A stretch of DNA of 64,000 nt from Maribacter sp. MJ134. Lineage in GTDB: Bacteria > Bacteroidota > Bacteroidia > Flavobacteriales > Flavobacteriaceae. The position numbers and the translations under genes were made by a program. Below are positions 1-9,800 of the stretch, piece by piece. Location of the stretch: assembly GCF_003970695.1 (NCBI RefSeq), contig NZ_CP034570.1:2108001-2172000 (forward strand), written 5' to 3'. A model generated the notes under the pieces. The model was not told where the DNA came from, did not search any database, and worked only from the letters and a program-made list of their open reading frames with translations. The first letter of the stretch is position 1; each line of letters opens with the position of its first letter.

Positions 1-400
1 AATACGAAATATTATCAAACTCCAGATAAGCACCAAAGGAATAAAATATATCAGGATCAGAAGACCTGAAACCAACATTTAAAAACTCTAGTTGAACATT
101 ACCGCTGAGCTCGTCTGAAGGCCCTAAACGATTGACCAGACGATTTCTTACCTTATCATTAATATCCAAACCATCGACCGCGAAAATGTCGTTTACAGCT
201 GCGGCATTAGAGCCACCATAACCAAAAACACCAGAAAGTAAGGGAACTCCTCCATACCACCTGAAATCTGTTTCTACACCGGGATTAACCATTAAAGATT
301 GTGGAATCTCACTAAAATCGTATAGCAATTGTTTGTTCTGTGCCAGCAGAAAGTGGCACCCGAAAAGGATTAAGATAAAATAGCCCCGGATTAATTTCAT
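1..400 (-). CDS. DUF5723-type outer-membrane protein, N-terminal part (cut by window edge)
   Basis: The frame is open from an ATG at 400 to the left edge, so 133 codons are visible and the C-terminus lies outside. It starts with a signal peptide (hydrophobic run ending FLLAQ), followed by FSEIPQSLMVNPG, WYGGVPLLSG and YSFGAYLEFDN, phrases I associate with the DUF5723 family of flavobacterial beta-barrel-like envelope proteins. Its ATG overlaps the TGA of the lipoprotein gene before it (ATGA), so the two are probably co-translated. The role of the family is unknown. Frame and start are clear; the family call is from motif memory. Confidence 0.75.
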   Translation of the reverse strand, partial: MKLIRGYFILILFGCHFLLAQNKQLLYDFSEIPQSLMVNPGVETDFRWYGGVPLLSGVFGYGGSNAAAVNDIFAVDGLDINDKVRNRLVNRLGPSDELSGNVQLEFLNVGFRSSDPDIFYSFGAYLEFDNISY

Positions 401-939
401 TTGGCTCGTAACATAAATTCACCCGCCGATCTCAACACCAATGACGGATTAGGAATACTAGATGTACTACTATTATCGCCAAGATTTCTAGCACTCAATC
501 TAATCTTAGAGGTATTTCGCAGTATATCAAGACTTTTCCCGGAATCGCCGTAAGCAACCTCCCTGATTAAAAGAGCCGTAGGAGCGGCATCCATTTGAAA
601 GAACTCAATATCTAGAACAGTGTCTGTTTCGTCCAAAAATTCTATACTGATCTCTACATCCTTACTGGTGGTATTTTCCAGTTCGTAAGTAATGACACCA
701 CCTAAAACCCTATCTGCAAAAAATGCTTCTTCAAAAGCATCAAAATTAAATTCTTGGGTAAAGAAGCTTAACCCAACGATCCTATTGATAAGGCTTTCTT
801 GTGCTTCAACATAAAAAATACTGGATTCAAAGGATGGGGTAATAGATAAATCATCGTATTGTCCTAAATCCAGCTCTTCAGAGCAAGAGACAAAACATCC
901 CGTTAATAATAGTACCAAGACAATCCGTGAAATTTTCAT
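397..939 (-). CDS. Lipoprotein of unknown function, 180 aa
   Basis: The frame opens at 969, but the better start is the ATG at 939 (MKISRIV...), which puts a signal peptide with lipobox at the N-terminus (LLTGCFVSCSEE; the second Cys fits the Bacteroidota pattern SC-S/D/E). The acidic residues after the Cys resemble a surface-export signal. The remainder (about residues 30-180) looks like a beta-rich extracellular domain, with alternating hydrophobic residues and a C-terminal SAGEFMLRAK, and matches no family I recognise. It overlaps the DUF5723 gene by 4 nt, suggesting the two act together at the outer membrane. Confidence 0.7.
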   Translation of the reverse strand: MKISRIVLVLLLTGCFVSCSEELDLGQYDDLSITPSFESSIFYVEAQESLINRIVGLSFFTQEFNFDAFEEAFFADRVLGGVITYELENTTSKDVEISIEFLDETDTVLDIEFFQMDAAPTALLIREVAYGDSGKSLDILRNTSKIRLSARNLGDNSSTSSIPNPSLVLRSAGEFMLRAK

Positions 940-1000
940 TTCTAAAATCAAAAAAGTGTCCCTAACCACCGTTATGAACCTTGTTCTAGTACTAATAACT

Positions 1001-1690
1001 CTATAAATAGTTTTTTATTTCCCGTAAGTCGTTAATGATGGGACAATGCTCGTGCGAATCTTCACCGAGCGTACAAAAATGTAAGGCACCTAAACCACTG
1101 GCCTGTGCACCAAGTATATCGGCCTCAAGACTATCCCCAATCATTAAAGAGTTCGTAGCCTTTGTTTTAGCCTTATCTAAAGCCATTTCAAAAATTATCG
1201 GATTAGGCTTTTTAACGCCTGCCATTTCCGAATCGATAATTTGATCAAAATAACCATGGATACCCGATTTCCTTAGCTTCTTTTCTTGTATTTCCTGAAA
1301 ACCGTTGGTGATGATGTGCAATTTATAATTAGGTCTTAGATAATCCAAGATGTCGGTCGCATGAGGAAAGAGATGGTTAAAAGATGATAGGTGATTGATA
1401 TATTTTTCAGAAAGACTGTCTATAGTAGCATCTGAAATACCATACTCCAAAGTATCAAAGACCGTTTTAAGACGTTGGTATCGTAATTCCGTTTTTGTTA
1501 TTTTCTCTTCACGATATAATTTCCAAAAGGCAAAATTTGCAGGTACGTAGACTTCCAGAAAACGCTCTAAGGGAATATCAATCTCGTGTTCAACAAGAAT
1601 CTTCTTAAAAGTAAGTGCAGAATTTTTCTCAAAATCCCAAAGCGTGTGGTCCAGATCAAAAAAAACATCGGTAACGGTATCTTTATACAT
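1001..1690 (-). CDS. YjjG-family HAD pyrimidine nucleotidase
   Basis: HAD-superfamily hydrolase of the YjjG type, which dephosphorylates (noncanonical) pyrimidine nucleotides. Motif I is FFDLDHTLWDFEKNS near the N-terminus (nucleophile Asp and acid Asp in DLD). Motif II is HIITNGF, motif III includes the Lys of AGVKKPNP, and motif IV is MIGDSLEADILGA. The length (229 aa) is normal. I start it at 1690 (MYKDTV) instead of 1702, which shortens the overlap with the upstream gene to 8 nt. It is the last gene of the operon radC, deacetylase-like gene, this gene, all with zero or overlapping spacing. Confidence 0.85.
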   Translation of the reverse strand: MYKDTVTDVFFDLDHTLWDFEKNSALTFKKILVEHEIDIPLERFLEVYVPANFAFWKLYREEKITKTELRYQRLKTVFDTLEYGISDATIDSLSEKYINHLSSFNHLFPHATDILDYLRPNYKLHIITNGFQEIQEKKLRKSGIHGYFDQIIDSEMAGVKKPNPIIFEMALDKAKTKATNSLMIGDSLEADILGAQASGLGALHFCTLGEDSHEHCPIINDLREIKNYL

Positions 1691-2978
1691 TGTACTTCTC
1701 AAGGATTTCTTTATAAATGGATTTCCACTGGTATTTCCCTGTACTACCCAATAGTTCGTTGGAGAAAACGGTCACCATTTTTCCATTGACTTGTTGCACC
1801 TCATCATGAACATCCTTTATTTTGCTCATCATCGCAGTCCTATTTTTAAGGTTTACAAGTGCATAATCGTGTATGGCGAATGGGTGAATTTTTATGGGTT
1901 GTTGTACTTCCAAGGGAATATCGTAGAATTGAAACGAAGTACAGGTTCCGGCCCTAAAACCAACTTCACGGCTATATCCCATGGTATAATCGTCCGTAAA
2001 CTCTGCCTCAATAAGATTTCTGTACGTATAAGGGATATCAACTCTGTTATAGCGCATTCTGGACATGTATACGGGTCTATTGACCACATTCTCCAAATCC
2101 TGTTTTTCAAGTTTTAAAAGGGTAGCGTTCGCAAAGGAACTATAGGACGCTGCCAAGGCAACTTTGGAGTAGTCCCCAATGTATTTGATCAGTGATTTAA
2201 AGGTATTGCTATTGGTAGATACGTTCTTATCGTACTTGGAATAATTAGCAAACTGAAAAAAGAAAATACTTTTAACCTTCAACTGTTTGTGCCATGCTAT
2301 TAACTCCGAAAAATTGTCATAAGGGTCTTTTCTTATCTTGAGACCAACAACAATGCGCTCATAAACCCGCTTTAACCTGAATGTACCCAAATCTAGCAAG
2401 AAGCCAGCCGCACCTCTAATTACCCCTCTATTGGAGTAACAATGCGAAGTGGTCACATCAATAATGGATTCATAAACATAGCTTCGTTTACCATGCTCTA
2501 AGTCCGGAAAACGCTCCAATAGTACATCCAACAACTTCAGTGCCCATAGATCTACCACAGGCCTGTCCAAAAAACCATGCTGATAACCTACACTATCCTT
2601 AGGAGAAAACCGCCCATGAATATCCTTTACATGGGGAAGGTACTCTTCATACCTGCTCAATAAATAAAAACTTGCGGCAAAAATATCGTAGGGTATATTG
2701 CTTCTTTCTCCAGTAGGGAAGAAACATGGCGTATTGTCCCATTGCACAACATTAAGCTGTATATCGCTTATGCCCTGCTCAAAAAGCAGGTCATTACTTC
2801 TTACAAAAAACTCATTTTGAAGTGGCTGCTTCGTATAGGTAATCTTGGCTTCGTTATGTTTTATAAAATCCTCGACTTTGGTCGTAAAACCAATTTCTAT
2901 ACCCAAAATTTTCGTGAACACCTGCTTCATCGTGTAGCTGAAGCGCGGTGTAATTTTATGGGTATATATCAATAACAT
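1683..2978 (-). CDS. DUF7033/polysaccharide-deacetylase-like protein, probably catalytically degenerate
   Basis: A 431-aa protein beginning MLLIYTHKITPRFSYTMKQVF, the usual opening of a Bacteroidota family with an N-terminal DUF7033-like region and a C-terminal NodB-like polysaccharide deacetylase fold. The phrases NIPYDIFAASFYLLSRYEEY, SVGYQHGFLDRPVVDLW, FFFQFANYSKYDKN and DDYTMGYSREVGFRAGTC support that assignment. Where relatives I remember read DIDNAY and HPSY (metal ligands), this protein reads DVTTSH and AASY, so the metal site looks lost. The RadC stop codon (2979) directly abuts its start, and its end overlaps the YjjG gene. The substrate is unknown; the family call is firm but the loss of activity is inferred. 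Confidence 0.72.
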   Translation of the reverse strand: MLLIYTHKITPRFSYTMKQVFTKILGIEIGFTTKVEDFIKHNEAKITYTKQPLQNEFFVRSNDLLFEQGISDIQLNVVQWDNTPCFFPTGERSNIPYDIFAASFYLLSRYEEYLPHVKDIHGRFSPKDSVGYQHGFLDRPVVDLWALKLLDVLLERFPDLEHGKRSYVYESIIDVTTSHCYSNRGVIRGAAGFLLDLGTFRLKRVYERIVVGLKIRKDPYDNFSELIAWHKQLKVKSIFFFQFANYSKYDKNVSTNSNTFKSLIKYIGDYSKVALAASYSSFANATLLKLEKQDLENVVNRPVYMSRMRYNRVDIPYTYRNLIEAEFTDDYTMGYSREVGFRAGTCTSFQFYDIPLEVQQPIKIHPFAIHDYALVNLKNRTAMMSKIKDVHDEVQQVNGKMVTVFSNELLGSTGKYQWKSIYKEILEKYNV

Positions 2979-3677
2979 TTACAAAACTTGATTATCGGCA
3001 AAACTATAATAATTCTTCTGCGTAACGATAAGATGGTCAAATACTTTTATATCCAGAGATTCGGAAGCTTTTTTTATCTTTTGCGTAATCTCCTTATCTG
3101 CAGCACTAGGTTTTAAGGTACCACTAGGGTGATTGTGTGCTAATATAATACCTACCGCACCTAATTCCAGGCTTTGTTTCATTATTAAACGCACATCTAC
3201 CAATGTTCCGGTAATACCGCCCTTACTTAGTTGTGCTTTAAATAGTACTTTGTTAGAATTGTTCAAGTATAAAATCCAAAATTCTTCATGTTCCAATTCA
3301 CCCATAATGGGCTGTAAGATTTCAAAAGCGTCCTTACTACTAGTGATCTTATCTATTTTTTGAGCTTCCTCTCCCCTTCTTCGTCTACCTATTTCCAGTG
3401 CGGCAGCTATGGTTACGGCCTTAGCTTCACCAATACCCTTGAACTGCATGAGTTGTTTTATGGAGAGTCTTCCCAGTTCGTTGAGATTATTGTCCACGGA
3501 CAAAAGAATACGTTTAGAAAGTTCAACGGCACTTTCGGACCTACTTCCGGAACCTATTAAAATTGCAATGAGCTCAGCATCCGAAAGGACAGACCTTCCT
3601 TTATTCACCAGTTTTTCCCGTGGCTTATCATCATCTGACCAATGTTTTATGGAAAAGGAAGTTGGCTTTTCTTGCAT
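2979..3677 (-). CDS. radC: RadC family protein (JAMM/MPN+ domain)
   Basis: A 232-aa RadC: a helix-hairpin-helix-like stretch (FKGIGEAKA, residues 79-87) followed by a JAMM metalloprotease-like domain with HNHPSG (His181, His183) and Asp194 in SAADKEIT, the complete zinc-binding set. RadC was once linked to DNA repair, but its biochemical role is unsettled. It is the first gene of a tightly packed minus-strand operon and is divergent from the DUF1569 gene at 3741, with 63 bp between them. Length and motif order are typical. Confidence 0.93.
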   Translation of the reverse strand: MQEKPTSFSIKHWSDDDKPREKLVNKGRSVLSDAELIAILIGSGSRSESAVELSKRILLSVDNNLNELGRLSIKQLMQFKGIGEAKAVTIAAALEIGRRRRGEEAQKIDKITSSKDAFEILQPIMGELEHEEFWILYLNNSNKVLFKAQLSKGGITGTLVDVRLIMKQSLELGAVGIILAHNHPSGTLKPSAADKEITQKIKKASESLDIKVFDHLIVTQKNYYSFADNQVL

Positions 3678-3740
3678 AGGCTAAAGATAACGAACAAATT
3701 ATTTTATCGTAAATTTCACTATCATTTAAAAGTGTAAAAA

Positions 3741-4184
3741 ATGAAATCCTTATTAACTGCTGATGGCCATAAAGAAATTGTTGCACGCATGTCTCAACTG
3801 TCGGAAGCATCGGAGCGGAAATGGGGCAAGATGACCGTTGGCCAAATGGCGTGGCATTGCCAATACCCATTGAAACTGGCCATAAAGAACAAAGAGAACT
3901 CCTCTAAAGGAAATTGGTTCATTAAAACCTTTTTCAAAAAGTCCTTGTACAACGATAAACCCTGGCGTAAAAACCTCCCTACCGCTCCGCAACTCAAGGC
4001 AAGAGAGCCCAAAGATTTTAAAAGTGAATCTGAACTTCTTAAAACGTTGGTAGATGATTTTTATGCCTTAAGGGATAGAGATCATTGGTATCCGCATCCA
4101 ACCTTCGGAACCTTTACCAAAGAGCAATGGGGACAATTACAGTACAAGCATTTAGACCATCATCTTAAACAGTTCGGAGTCTAG
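3741..4184 (+). CDS. DUF1569 family protein (DinB-like fold)
   Basis: A 147-aa soluble protein with the DUF1569 signature: WGKMTVGQMAWHCQYPLKLA in the first third and WYPHPTFGTFTKEQWGQLQYKHLDHHLKQFG at the end (split here by the reader as HPTFG...W...HLDHHLKQFG). The conserved His residues of the two ends would form a DinB-like metal site. Its function is unknown. It stands alone between divergent radC and convergent mpl, 4 nt from the mpl stop, so it probably has its own promoter in the 3678-3740 gap. Confidence 0.85.
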   Translation: MKSLLTADGHKEIVARMSQLSEASERKWGKMTVGQMAWHCQYPLKLAIKNKENSSKGNWFIKTFFKKSLYNDKPWRKNLPTAPQLKAREPKDFKSESELLKTLVDDFYALRDRDHWYPHPTFGTFTKEQWGQLQYKHLDHHLKQFGV

Positions 4185-4188
4185 GTCA

Positions 4189-5544
4189 CTATACCATTAG
4201 GTGCTGAACTTCATTTAAATCTAGACCTCCGTAATTCCCGGAACTCATTAATAACAAGGTGGCATTTTTATAGTCCTGTTCTTTTACAAACTGATGAAAA
4301 GAGGTAGCATCAGTAAAAATTTTGAGGTCATCTCTTTGGAAAGCCTCAGCAATCTGCTGCGGAGTTACTTCTTTCAATTTTTTGATTGCAACGGATTCCG
4401 GGAGGAAAAAAATAACAGGTTCATCGGCGGCATCCAAAGCCCCCTTGTATTCCTTTAAAAATTCAGGATTAAAACTACTATAGGTATGCAATTCCAAACA
4501 GGCCACTAATTTGCGATTTGGATATTGCTGCTTTACAGCCTTGGTAGTTGCCGCCACCTTACTTGGGGAATGGGCAAAATCCTTGTAGGCTATGCTAGAA
4601 CTACCCTCAGCTATCTTTTCCAATCGTTTGGAGGCACCTTTGAAAGTAGCAATGGCCTCGTAGAAATCGTCCTCGTCCACACCCATGTTCTGGCAAATCC
4701 ACTTTGCCCCTGCAAGATTGCTTAGGTTGTGCTCTCCGAACACTGCAATGGGCATTGGTCCTTCAGGCGTTTCTAAAAGTGTCTCACCTTCTTCCACGGT
4801 ATATGCTGGTGTTTGATACGGAAACTTTCGTATGGCATTTTCGGAGGCTTCTACCGCTTTTTTGACCTCAACATCTTCGGTATTGTAAGTGATGCTACCA
4901 CCATTGACAATACTATCCACAAATATCCGGAACTGTTCCACATAATTATCGAACGTTGGGAACACGTTGATATGGTCCCAAGCGATACCACTTAATAAAG
5001 CGATATTAGGTTTGTACAAATGAAATTTTGGTCTGCGGTCTATGGGAGAAGACAAATACTCATCTCCCTCAAGAACAATGAAGTCGTTCTCTTCCGTCAA
5101 ATGTACCATACGGTCAAAGCCATCCAATTGAGCGCCTACCATGTAATCTACTTCTCGTCCATGAAAATCCAATACATGTAAAATCATTGAGGTAATGGTA
5201 GTCTTACCATGACTACCACCAATGACCACCCTGGTTTTATCCTTGGACTGCTCGTAAAGAAATTCGGGATAAGAATAGATTGTCAACCCAAGTTCTTGTG
5301 CCTTTATCAGTTCAGGATTATCGCTCTTTGCATGCATTCCAAGAACGATTGCATCAAGGTCCGCATGTATTTTCTCCGGAAACCATCCGAACTCGAAAGG
5401 CAGTAGACCCTTTGCATCTAGTCTAGATTTAGAAGGCTCAAAAATCACATCATCACTCCCAGTTATCTGATAACCCTTATGGTCAAGAGCCAAGGCCAAA
5501 TTATGCATGGCACTGCCACCGATTGCTATAAAATGTATATTCAT
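4189..5544 (-). CDS. mpl: Mpl, UDP-N-acetylmuramate:L-Ala-gamma-D-Glu-meso-DAP ligase
   Basis: Cytoplasmic Mur-ligase-family enzyme that reattaches the recycled murein tripeptide to UDP-MurNAc. At 451 aa it has the normal size. Visible are the N-terminal Rossmann-like start (IHFIAIGGSAMHNLA), the ATP P-loop GSHGKTT (residues 110-116), the acidic motif VLEGDEYLSSPIDRRPK, the central LLSGIAWDHINVFP, and the C-terminal DFAHSPSKVAATTKAV. MurC differs in these regions, so Mpl is preferred. A promoter box TAATTTTG lies at 5556-5549, only about 5 nt from the ATG, suggesting an almost leaderless mRNA. Confidence 0.93.
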   Translation of the reverse strand: MNIHFIAIGGSAMHNLALALDHKGYQITGSDDVIFEPSKSRLDAKGLLPFEFGWFPEKIHADLDAIVLGMHAKSDNPELIKAQELGLTIYSYPEFLYEQSKDKTRVVIGGSHGKTTITSMILHVLDFHGREVDYMVGAQLDGFDRMVHLTEENDFIVLEGDEYLSSPIDRRPKFHLYKPNIALLSGIAWDHINVFPTFDNYVEQFRIFVDSIVNGGSITYNTEDVEVKKAVEASENAIRKFPYQTPAYTVEEGETLLETPEGPMPIAVFGEHNLSNLAGAKWICQNMGVDEDDFYEAIATFKGASKRLEKIAEGSSSIAYKDFAHSPSKVAATTKAVKQQYPNRKLVACLELHTYSSFNPEFLKEYKGALDAADEPVIFFLPESVAIKKLKEVTPQQIAEAFQRDDLKIFTDATSFHQFVKEQDYKNATLLLMSSGNYGGLDLNEVQHLMV

Positions 5545-5548
5545 CGAA

Positions 5549-5580
5549 CAAAATTAGACCGTAAAGATAGCGATAGCCAA
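5549..5580 (-). promoter_or_regulatory. Flavobacterial promoter of mpl
   Basis: On the minus strand TTGG (5580-5577) is followed after 20 nt by TAATTTTG (5556-5549), matching the Bacteroidota sigma-A pattern TTTG-N17-20-TAnnTTTG. The ATG of mpl begins at 5544, so the predicted transcription start falls on or next to it. Confidence 0.55.
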
Positions 5581-5644
5581 GAGCATCACAAACTGCTTCT
5601 TACTTCTACAGTTTATTTTTACCTTGTCAAGAAAAAATCATATT

Positions 5645-5962
5645 ATGGATTTAAGTCTAGCCGAAATACCCTCTAAGGAGATTATGCCAGGTTACCACGG
5701 CAAACTTGTACACAGCGAAACCATGAGCATAGCCTTTTGGACGGTTGAAAAAAATGCTGAAGTACCGGAGCACTCTCATATGAACGAACAGATCATGCAT
5801 GTGATGGAAGGTGAGTTTGAATTTACCTTAGAAGGAAAGACAAGAACCTACTATCCAGGAGATATCGTAGTCATTGCAGCACATAAAAAACACAGCGGAA
5901 GAGCCTTAACAGCCTGTAAACTATTAGACGTTTTCAGTCCAGCAAGAGAGGAATATAAATAA
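5645..5962 (+). CDS. Cupin-domain protein
   Basis: A small single-domain cupin, 105 aa from the ATG at 5645 (MDLSLAEIPSKEI); the longer frame from 5624 adds residues not expected in the family. Cupin motif 1 is PEHSHMNEQIMHVMEGEFEF, supplying the His/His/Glu-type metal ligands, and motif 2 is YYPGDIVVIAAHKKHSGRA. Relatives are often annotated as quercetin dioxygenase-like or as sugar-acid degradation accessory proteins, but no substrate can be inferred here. It precedes an SDR gene by 21 nt, so the two probably form an operon. Confidence 0.85.
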   Translation: MDLSLAEIPSKEIMPGYHGKLVHSETMSIAFWTVEKNAEVPEHSHMNEQIMHVMEGEFEFTLEGKTRTYYPGDIVVIAAHKKHSGRALTACKLLDVFSPAREEYK

Positions 5963-5983
5963 GACCGTTGAAAATAAACTACT

Positions 5984-6769
5984 ATGGAAGTATCCTTAAA
6001 AAATAAAAAAGCTCTGGTAGGTGGCAGTAGCGGTGGAATTGGCAAGGCAATTGCCCTGCAATTGGCAGAAAGCGGTGCAAGTGTAACGATAATGTCCCGT
6101 AGCGTGGAAAAGTTAAAACGTATCGTGGCGAATCTTCCAACGGATAAGGGCCAGGAACATCAATATCTCGTAGTGGATTTCAATGATTTTGATGCCTATA
6201 AAACAATTATCACCAACTATTTTGAGCAGAATTATGTTGACATTTTGGTGAACAACACCCAAGGACCGCCTGCCGGAGATCCCTTGGAAAAAAATATCGC
6301 AGATTATCAGCAAGCTTTTGATTTACTGTTCAAGACAACGGTATATACTACCGAACTTGCATTAAAACACATGAGAGCCAATTCATTGGGACGCATTATC
6401 AACGTGGCTTCGGTTTCCGTAAAAGAACCGCTATCGTATTTGGCGCTATCCAATACCATAAGGGCGGCGGTGACTACTTGGGCAAAGTCACTGGCAACAG
6501 CGGTTGGGCCGGATAAAATAACGGTCAACAGTATTCTCACAGGCTATTTTGATACGGACCGTATAGCGCAGCTCAACGCAAAGAAAGCTGAGCAAATGGG
6601 CATTACGGAAGCAGAGGTCCTCCAAGAGATGCAATCCCGTGTTCCTTTAAAAAGGATTGGCGACCCAAAGGAATATGGGTTTTTAGCAGCTTTTTTAGCA
6701 TCGGACAAGGCTGCCTACATTACGGGAACCAATATCCCTATCGATGGCGGTCTATTAAAATCCATGTGA
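5984..6769 (+). CDS. SDR-family oxidoreductase lacking the YxxxK pair
   Basis: A 261-aa short-chain dehydrogenase/reductase fold: nucleotide-binding GGSSGGIGKA near the N-terminus, VNNTQGPP in place of NNAG, INVASVSVKEP around the usual Ser, and a C-terminal YITGTNIPIDGG typical of FabG-like SDRs. The expected YxxxK is absent: the aligned segment is YLALSNTIRAAV, so Tyr/Lys become Leu/Asn or are shifted. SDRs of this LSNxxRAAV type form a recognisable subgroup. It probably shares a transcript with the upstream cupin. The substrate is unknown, and the altered active site makes a dehydrogenase role uncertain. Confidence 0.85.
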   Translation: MEVSLKNKKALVGGSSGGIGKAIALQLAESGASVTIMSRSVEKLKRIVANLPTDKGQEHQYLVVDFNDFDAYKTIITNYFEQNYVDILVNNTQGPPAGDPLEKNIADYQQAFDLLFKTTVYTTELALKHMRANSLGRIINVASVSVKEPLSYLALSNTIRAAVTTWAKSLATAVGPDKITVNSILTGYFDTDRIAQLNAKKAEQMGITEAEVLQEMQSRVPLKRIGDPKEYGFLAAFLASDKAAYITGTNIPIDGGLLKSM

Positions 6770-6898
6770 TATTTCATTATATAAAAGAGCATAACCTAAC
6801 CCAAAACGGCCCTTTCCGTAACCGAAAGCCCTACTTGGCTCAACGCTATTTTGCCACGGCATAGGTTTTGCAAAGATTTGTTATGTAAATTTAGAATA

Positions 6899-9800
6899 AT
6901 GAAAACATTGATAGCTACTTTCTCCGTAATACTCTTTTCACAGCTACTACCCGCACAAGAACCGAATTTGTCTTATGAGCAAATGTGGGCCAAGGTTCAT
7001 AAACTAGAACGGGAAGTATTAACAAAATCCGCTCTAGAGATTGTTGAAACGATTAACGCTAAGGCAAAGAAAGAAGAGCAGCATAGTCAAGTAATTAAAT
7101 CCCTTCTTTTTAAAGCAAAGTATGGATTGATTCTTGAGGAGGATGCAAAGCTTAAGACCATTACCAATCTCAAGGTTGAAATTTCTAAGGCCAATTTCCC
7201 TGTTAAGAATGTGCTGGAAAGCTATTTGGCCAATTTATACTGGCAGTACTACCAACAAAATCGCTATCAATTTTATAACAGAACCGCTACCGATACCAAA
7301 ATAGATAGTGTAGACTTCAGAACTTGGGATTTGACCACACTTTTTAATGAAATCGGCTTCCGTTTTGAACAATCACTCGCTAATCCTAAAAAGCTCCAAA
7401 AGGAAACTCTAAAAGATTTTAAAGAAATACTACATGAACAGGAGGGCTCTAAAACCTTCAGACCAAGTCTTTTTGATGTATTGGCACATACGGCCCTTGA
7501 TTTTTATAAGACCAACGAAAATAGCATCACCAGGCCAGCGGATAAATTTGAAATAAGGGACCCTGAATTACTATGCGAAGCTTACGGGTTTACACAGTTG
7601 AATATTCCCATGGATGACAGAACATCCTTACAACAAAGAGCGTTGGGAATATATCAACAATTGCTGACTTTCCATTTTCCCAATCCAAGACTAGATGCTC
7701 TGGTCACGGTCGACGTAGAACGTTTAAGGTTTATCCACACCAATGCCGTTTTTGAGGACAAGGACGAAGTGTATCTATCGGTATTGCAACAATCCGCAGA
7801 ACGTTTGGTACAGCATGAAGTCTCTGCCTTGTACAACCATGAAATTGCTCAATTACTGCAACATCAAGGGAATACCTATAATACCAGTAACGAAGCAACA
7901 CAATGGAAACTTAAGGAAGCCATAGCCATCTGCGATGCAACTATAGCAAAATTTCCCGATAGCCGAGGCGGACAAAAATGTGCCGCGCTTAAATCTAGAA
8001 TACTGGCTTCAGAGCTACAATTAACTTCCGAAAAGCAGTTAGCGGTCAGTAAACCATCAAGGTTATTGGTAAACTATAAAAATCACAAGTCTTTAAACCT
8101 AAAAGCGTATGCAATCTCTCAAATCCAGCGAAAAAAATTGGAGGAACTATACCCTATAAAAAAGCAGTTGGCGTATATCCAAGACCTGAAAGCACGAGCT
8201 TCGTGGACCGTTCAACTAAAAGATGAAGGAGACTACCAAAGGCACAGTATAGAAATACCGCTTCCTGCACTAGAAGCCGGACAATATGTTATTCTGGCCA
8301 CAAGAGCCGATACCGATGAGAAATCGAACACAGAAAAGAGTTTTGCCTTTAGTACACTACAGGTTACAGATTTGGCATTCACCGAAACCAAAATGCCAAA
8401 CCAACATATCTTCCAAGTAGTGGACCGCAATACCGGCAAACCTAAGGCTGGGGCGGAAATTACCTTGTATTATCGAAAAAATTACCGTGGGTCCGTTCTC
8501 AGAAAGAGTTTAGTGACAGACAAAAATGGCTTTAGTGCAATGGATTTGAACAGGTCTAGCATTTCTATTGAAACAACAAAGATTGAACATGGTAAAGAGA
8601 CCGCTTTTTTTGAAGGCACCTACATTAATCAAAAGAGAAGGGACACCAAAAAGCCCCAGATAACATATAAAGCATTCGTATTCAAAGACCGGAGTATCTA
8701 CCGCCCTGGACAAGCCTTATATTTTAAGGGAGTACTTATAGAAAATAATGATACCGTATCCAAAGTTGCCAGCGAGGAAGCCGTTACCGTTGGCCTATAT
8801 GATGTTAATGGTCAAAAAGTATCGGAAATGGATTTGCAAACCAACGATTTCGGTTCCTTTACAGGCGAATTTATACTTCCAAATACAGGTTTAACGGGCA
8901 TGTTCTATTTAGAGGTTTATGGTGTCTCCGGATTGGTGGACCAAGATTTTTACTTTTTTGTTGAAGAGTATAAGCGCCCAAAATTTGAAACATCTTTTAA
9001 ACCCGTAACAGAGACCTATCGCGTTAACGATAGCATTACCGTAAAGGGTACAGCGAATGCTTTTGCGGGAAGCACCGTTTCAGTAGCTAAGGTAAGCTAC
9101 CGTGTTCAGCGCAATGTAAACTATCCTCAATGGTACTATTGGAGCAGGCCATATAACTATGGAGAACCGCAAGAAATAGCACTGGGCGAGACCACCACGG
9201 ATAGCGATGGCAGTTATGAGATTACTTTTAAAGCACTGCCTGATCTGTCAGCGGATAAAGCCAGTCTACCCACATTTTCCTATTATGTTACCGCCGATGT
9301 TACCGACATCAACGGAGAAACTAGGAGTACGGCAACTACGGTACAAGTTGGGTATCATGCCATGACCGCTTCCATTATGGTAGATGGACCGTTGAACACC
9401 AGTGCTAAAAACCAAAAAATAAATATCAGTACGCAAAACCTTAACGGACAAAACGTATTTGCAAAAGGTGTTCTAAAAATGTACAAATTAAAGGCACCGG
9501 AGTACGTTTTACGGGATAGGCCATGGCCCGCACCCGATTACAACTACTGGGGCAAAAAGGATTTTAAAACACTTTATCCCCATGATTCCTATTCAAACGA
9601 ACATGACCCTAAGACTTGGGAAAAAGGAAAATTGGTACTAGAGACTGATTTTGACACGGAAAAAAGTACACAGATAACACTGAAAAACCTAAAAAAATGG
9701 AACTCTGGTCTATACATTATAGAACTAGAAACAAAGGACATCTTTGGACAAAAGGTTACTGCAAAAACAAAGACCAGTGTCCATAACGGAAAAGAAAAAA

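Noticed and set aside
1-60. Possible frameshift at the left edge of the DUF5723 gene
   Set aside because: A first reading seemed to change frame near position 20, but a careful reverse complement gives one open frame ending in YSFGAYLEFDNISY.
6851-6898. Upstream start of the A2M gene
   Set aside because: The added residues precede a clean signal peptide and include no signal of their own, so the ATG at 6899 is preferred.
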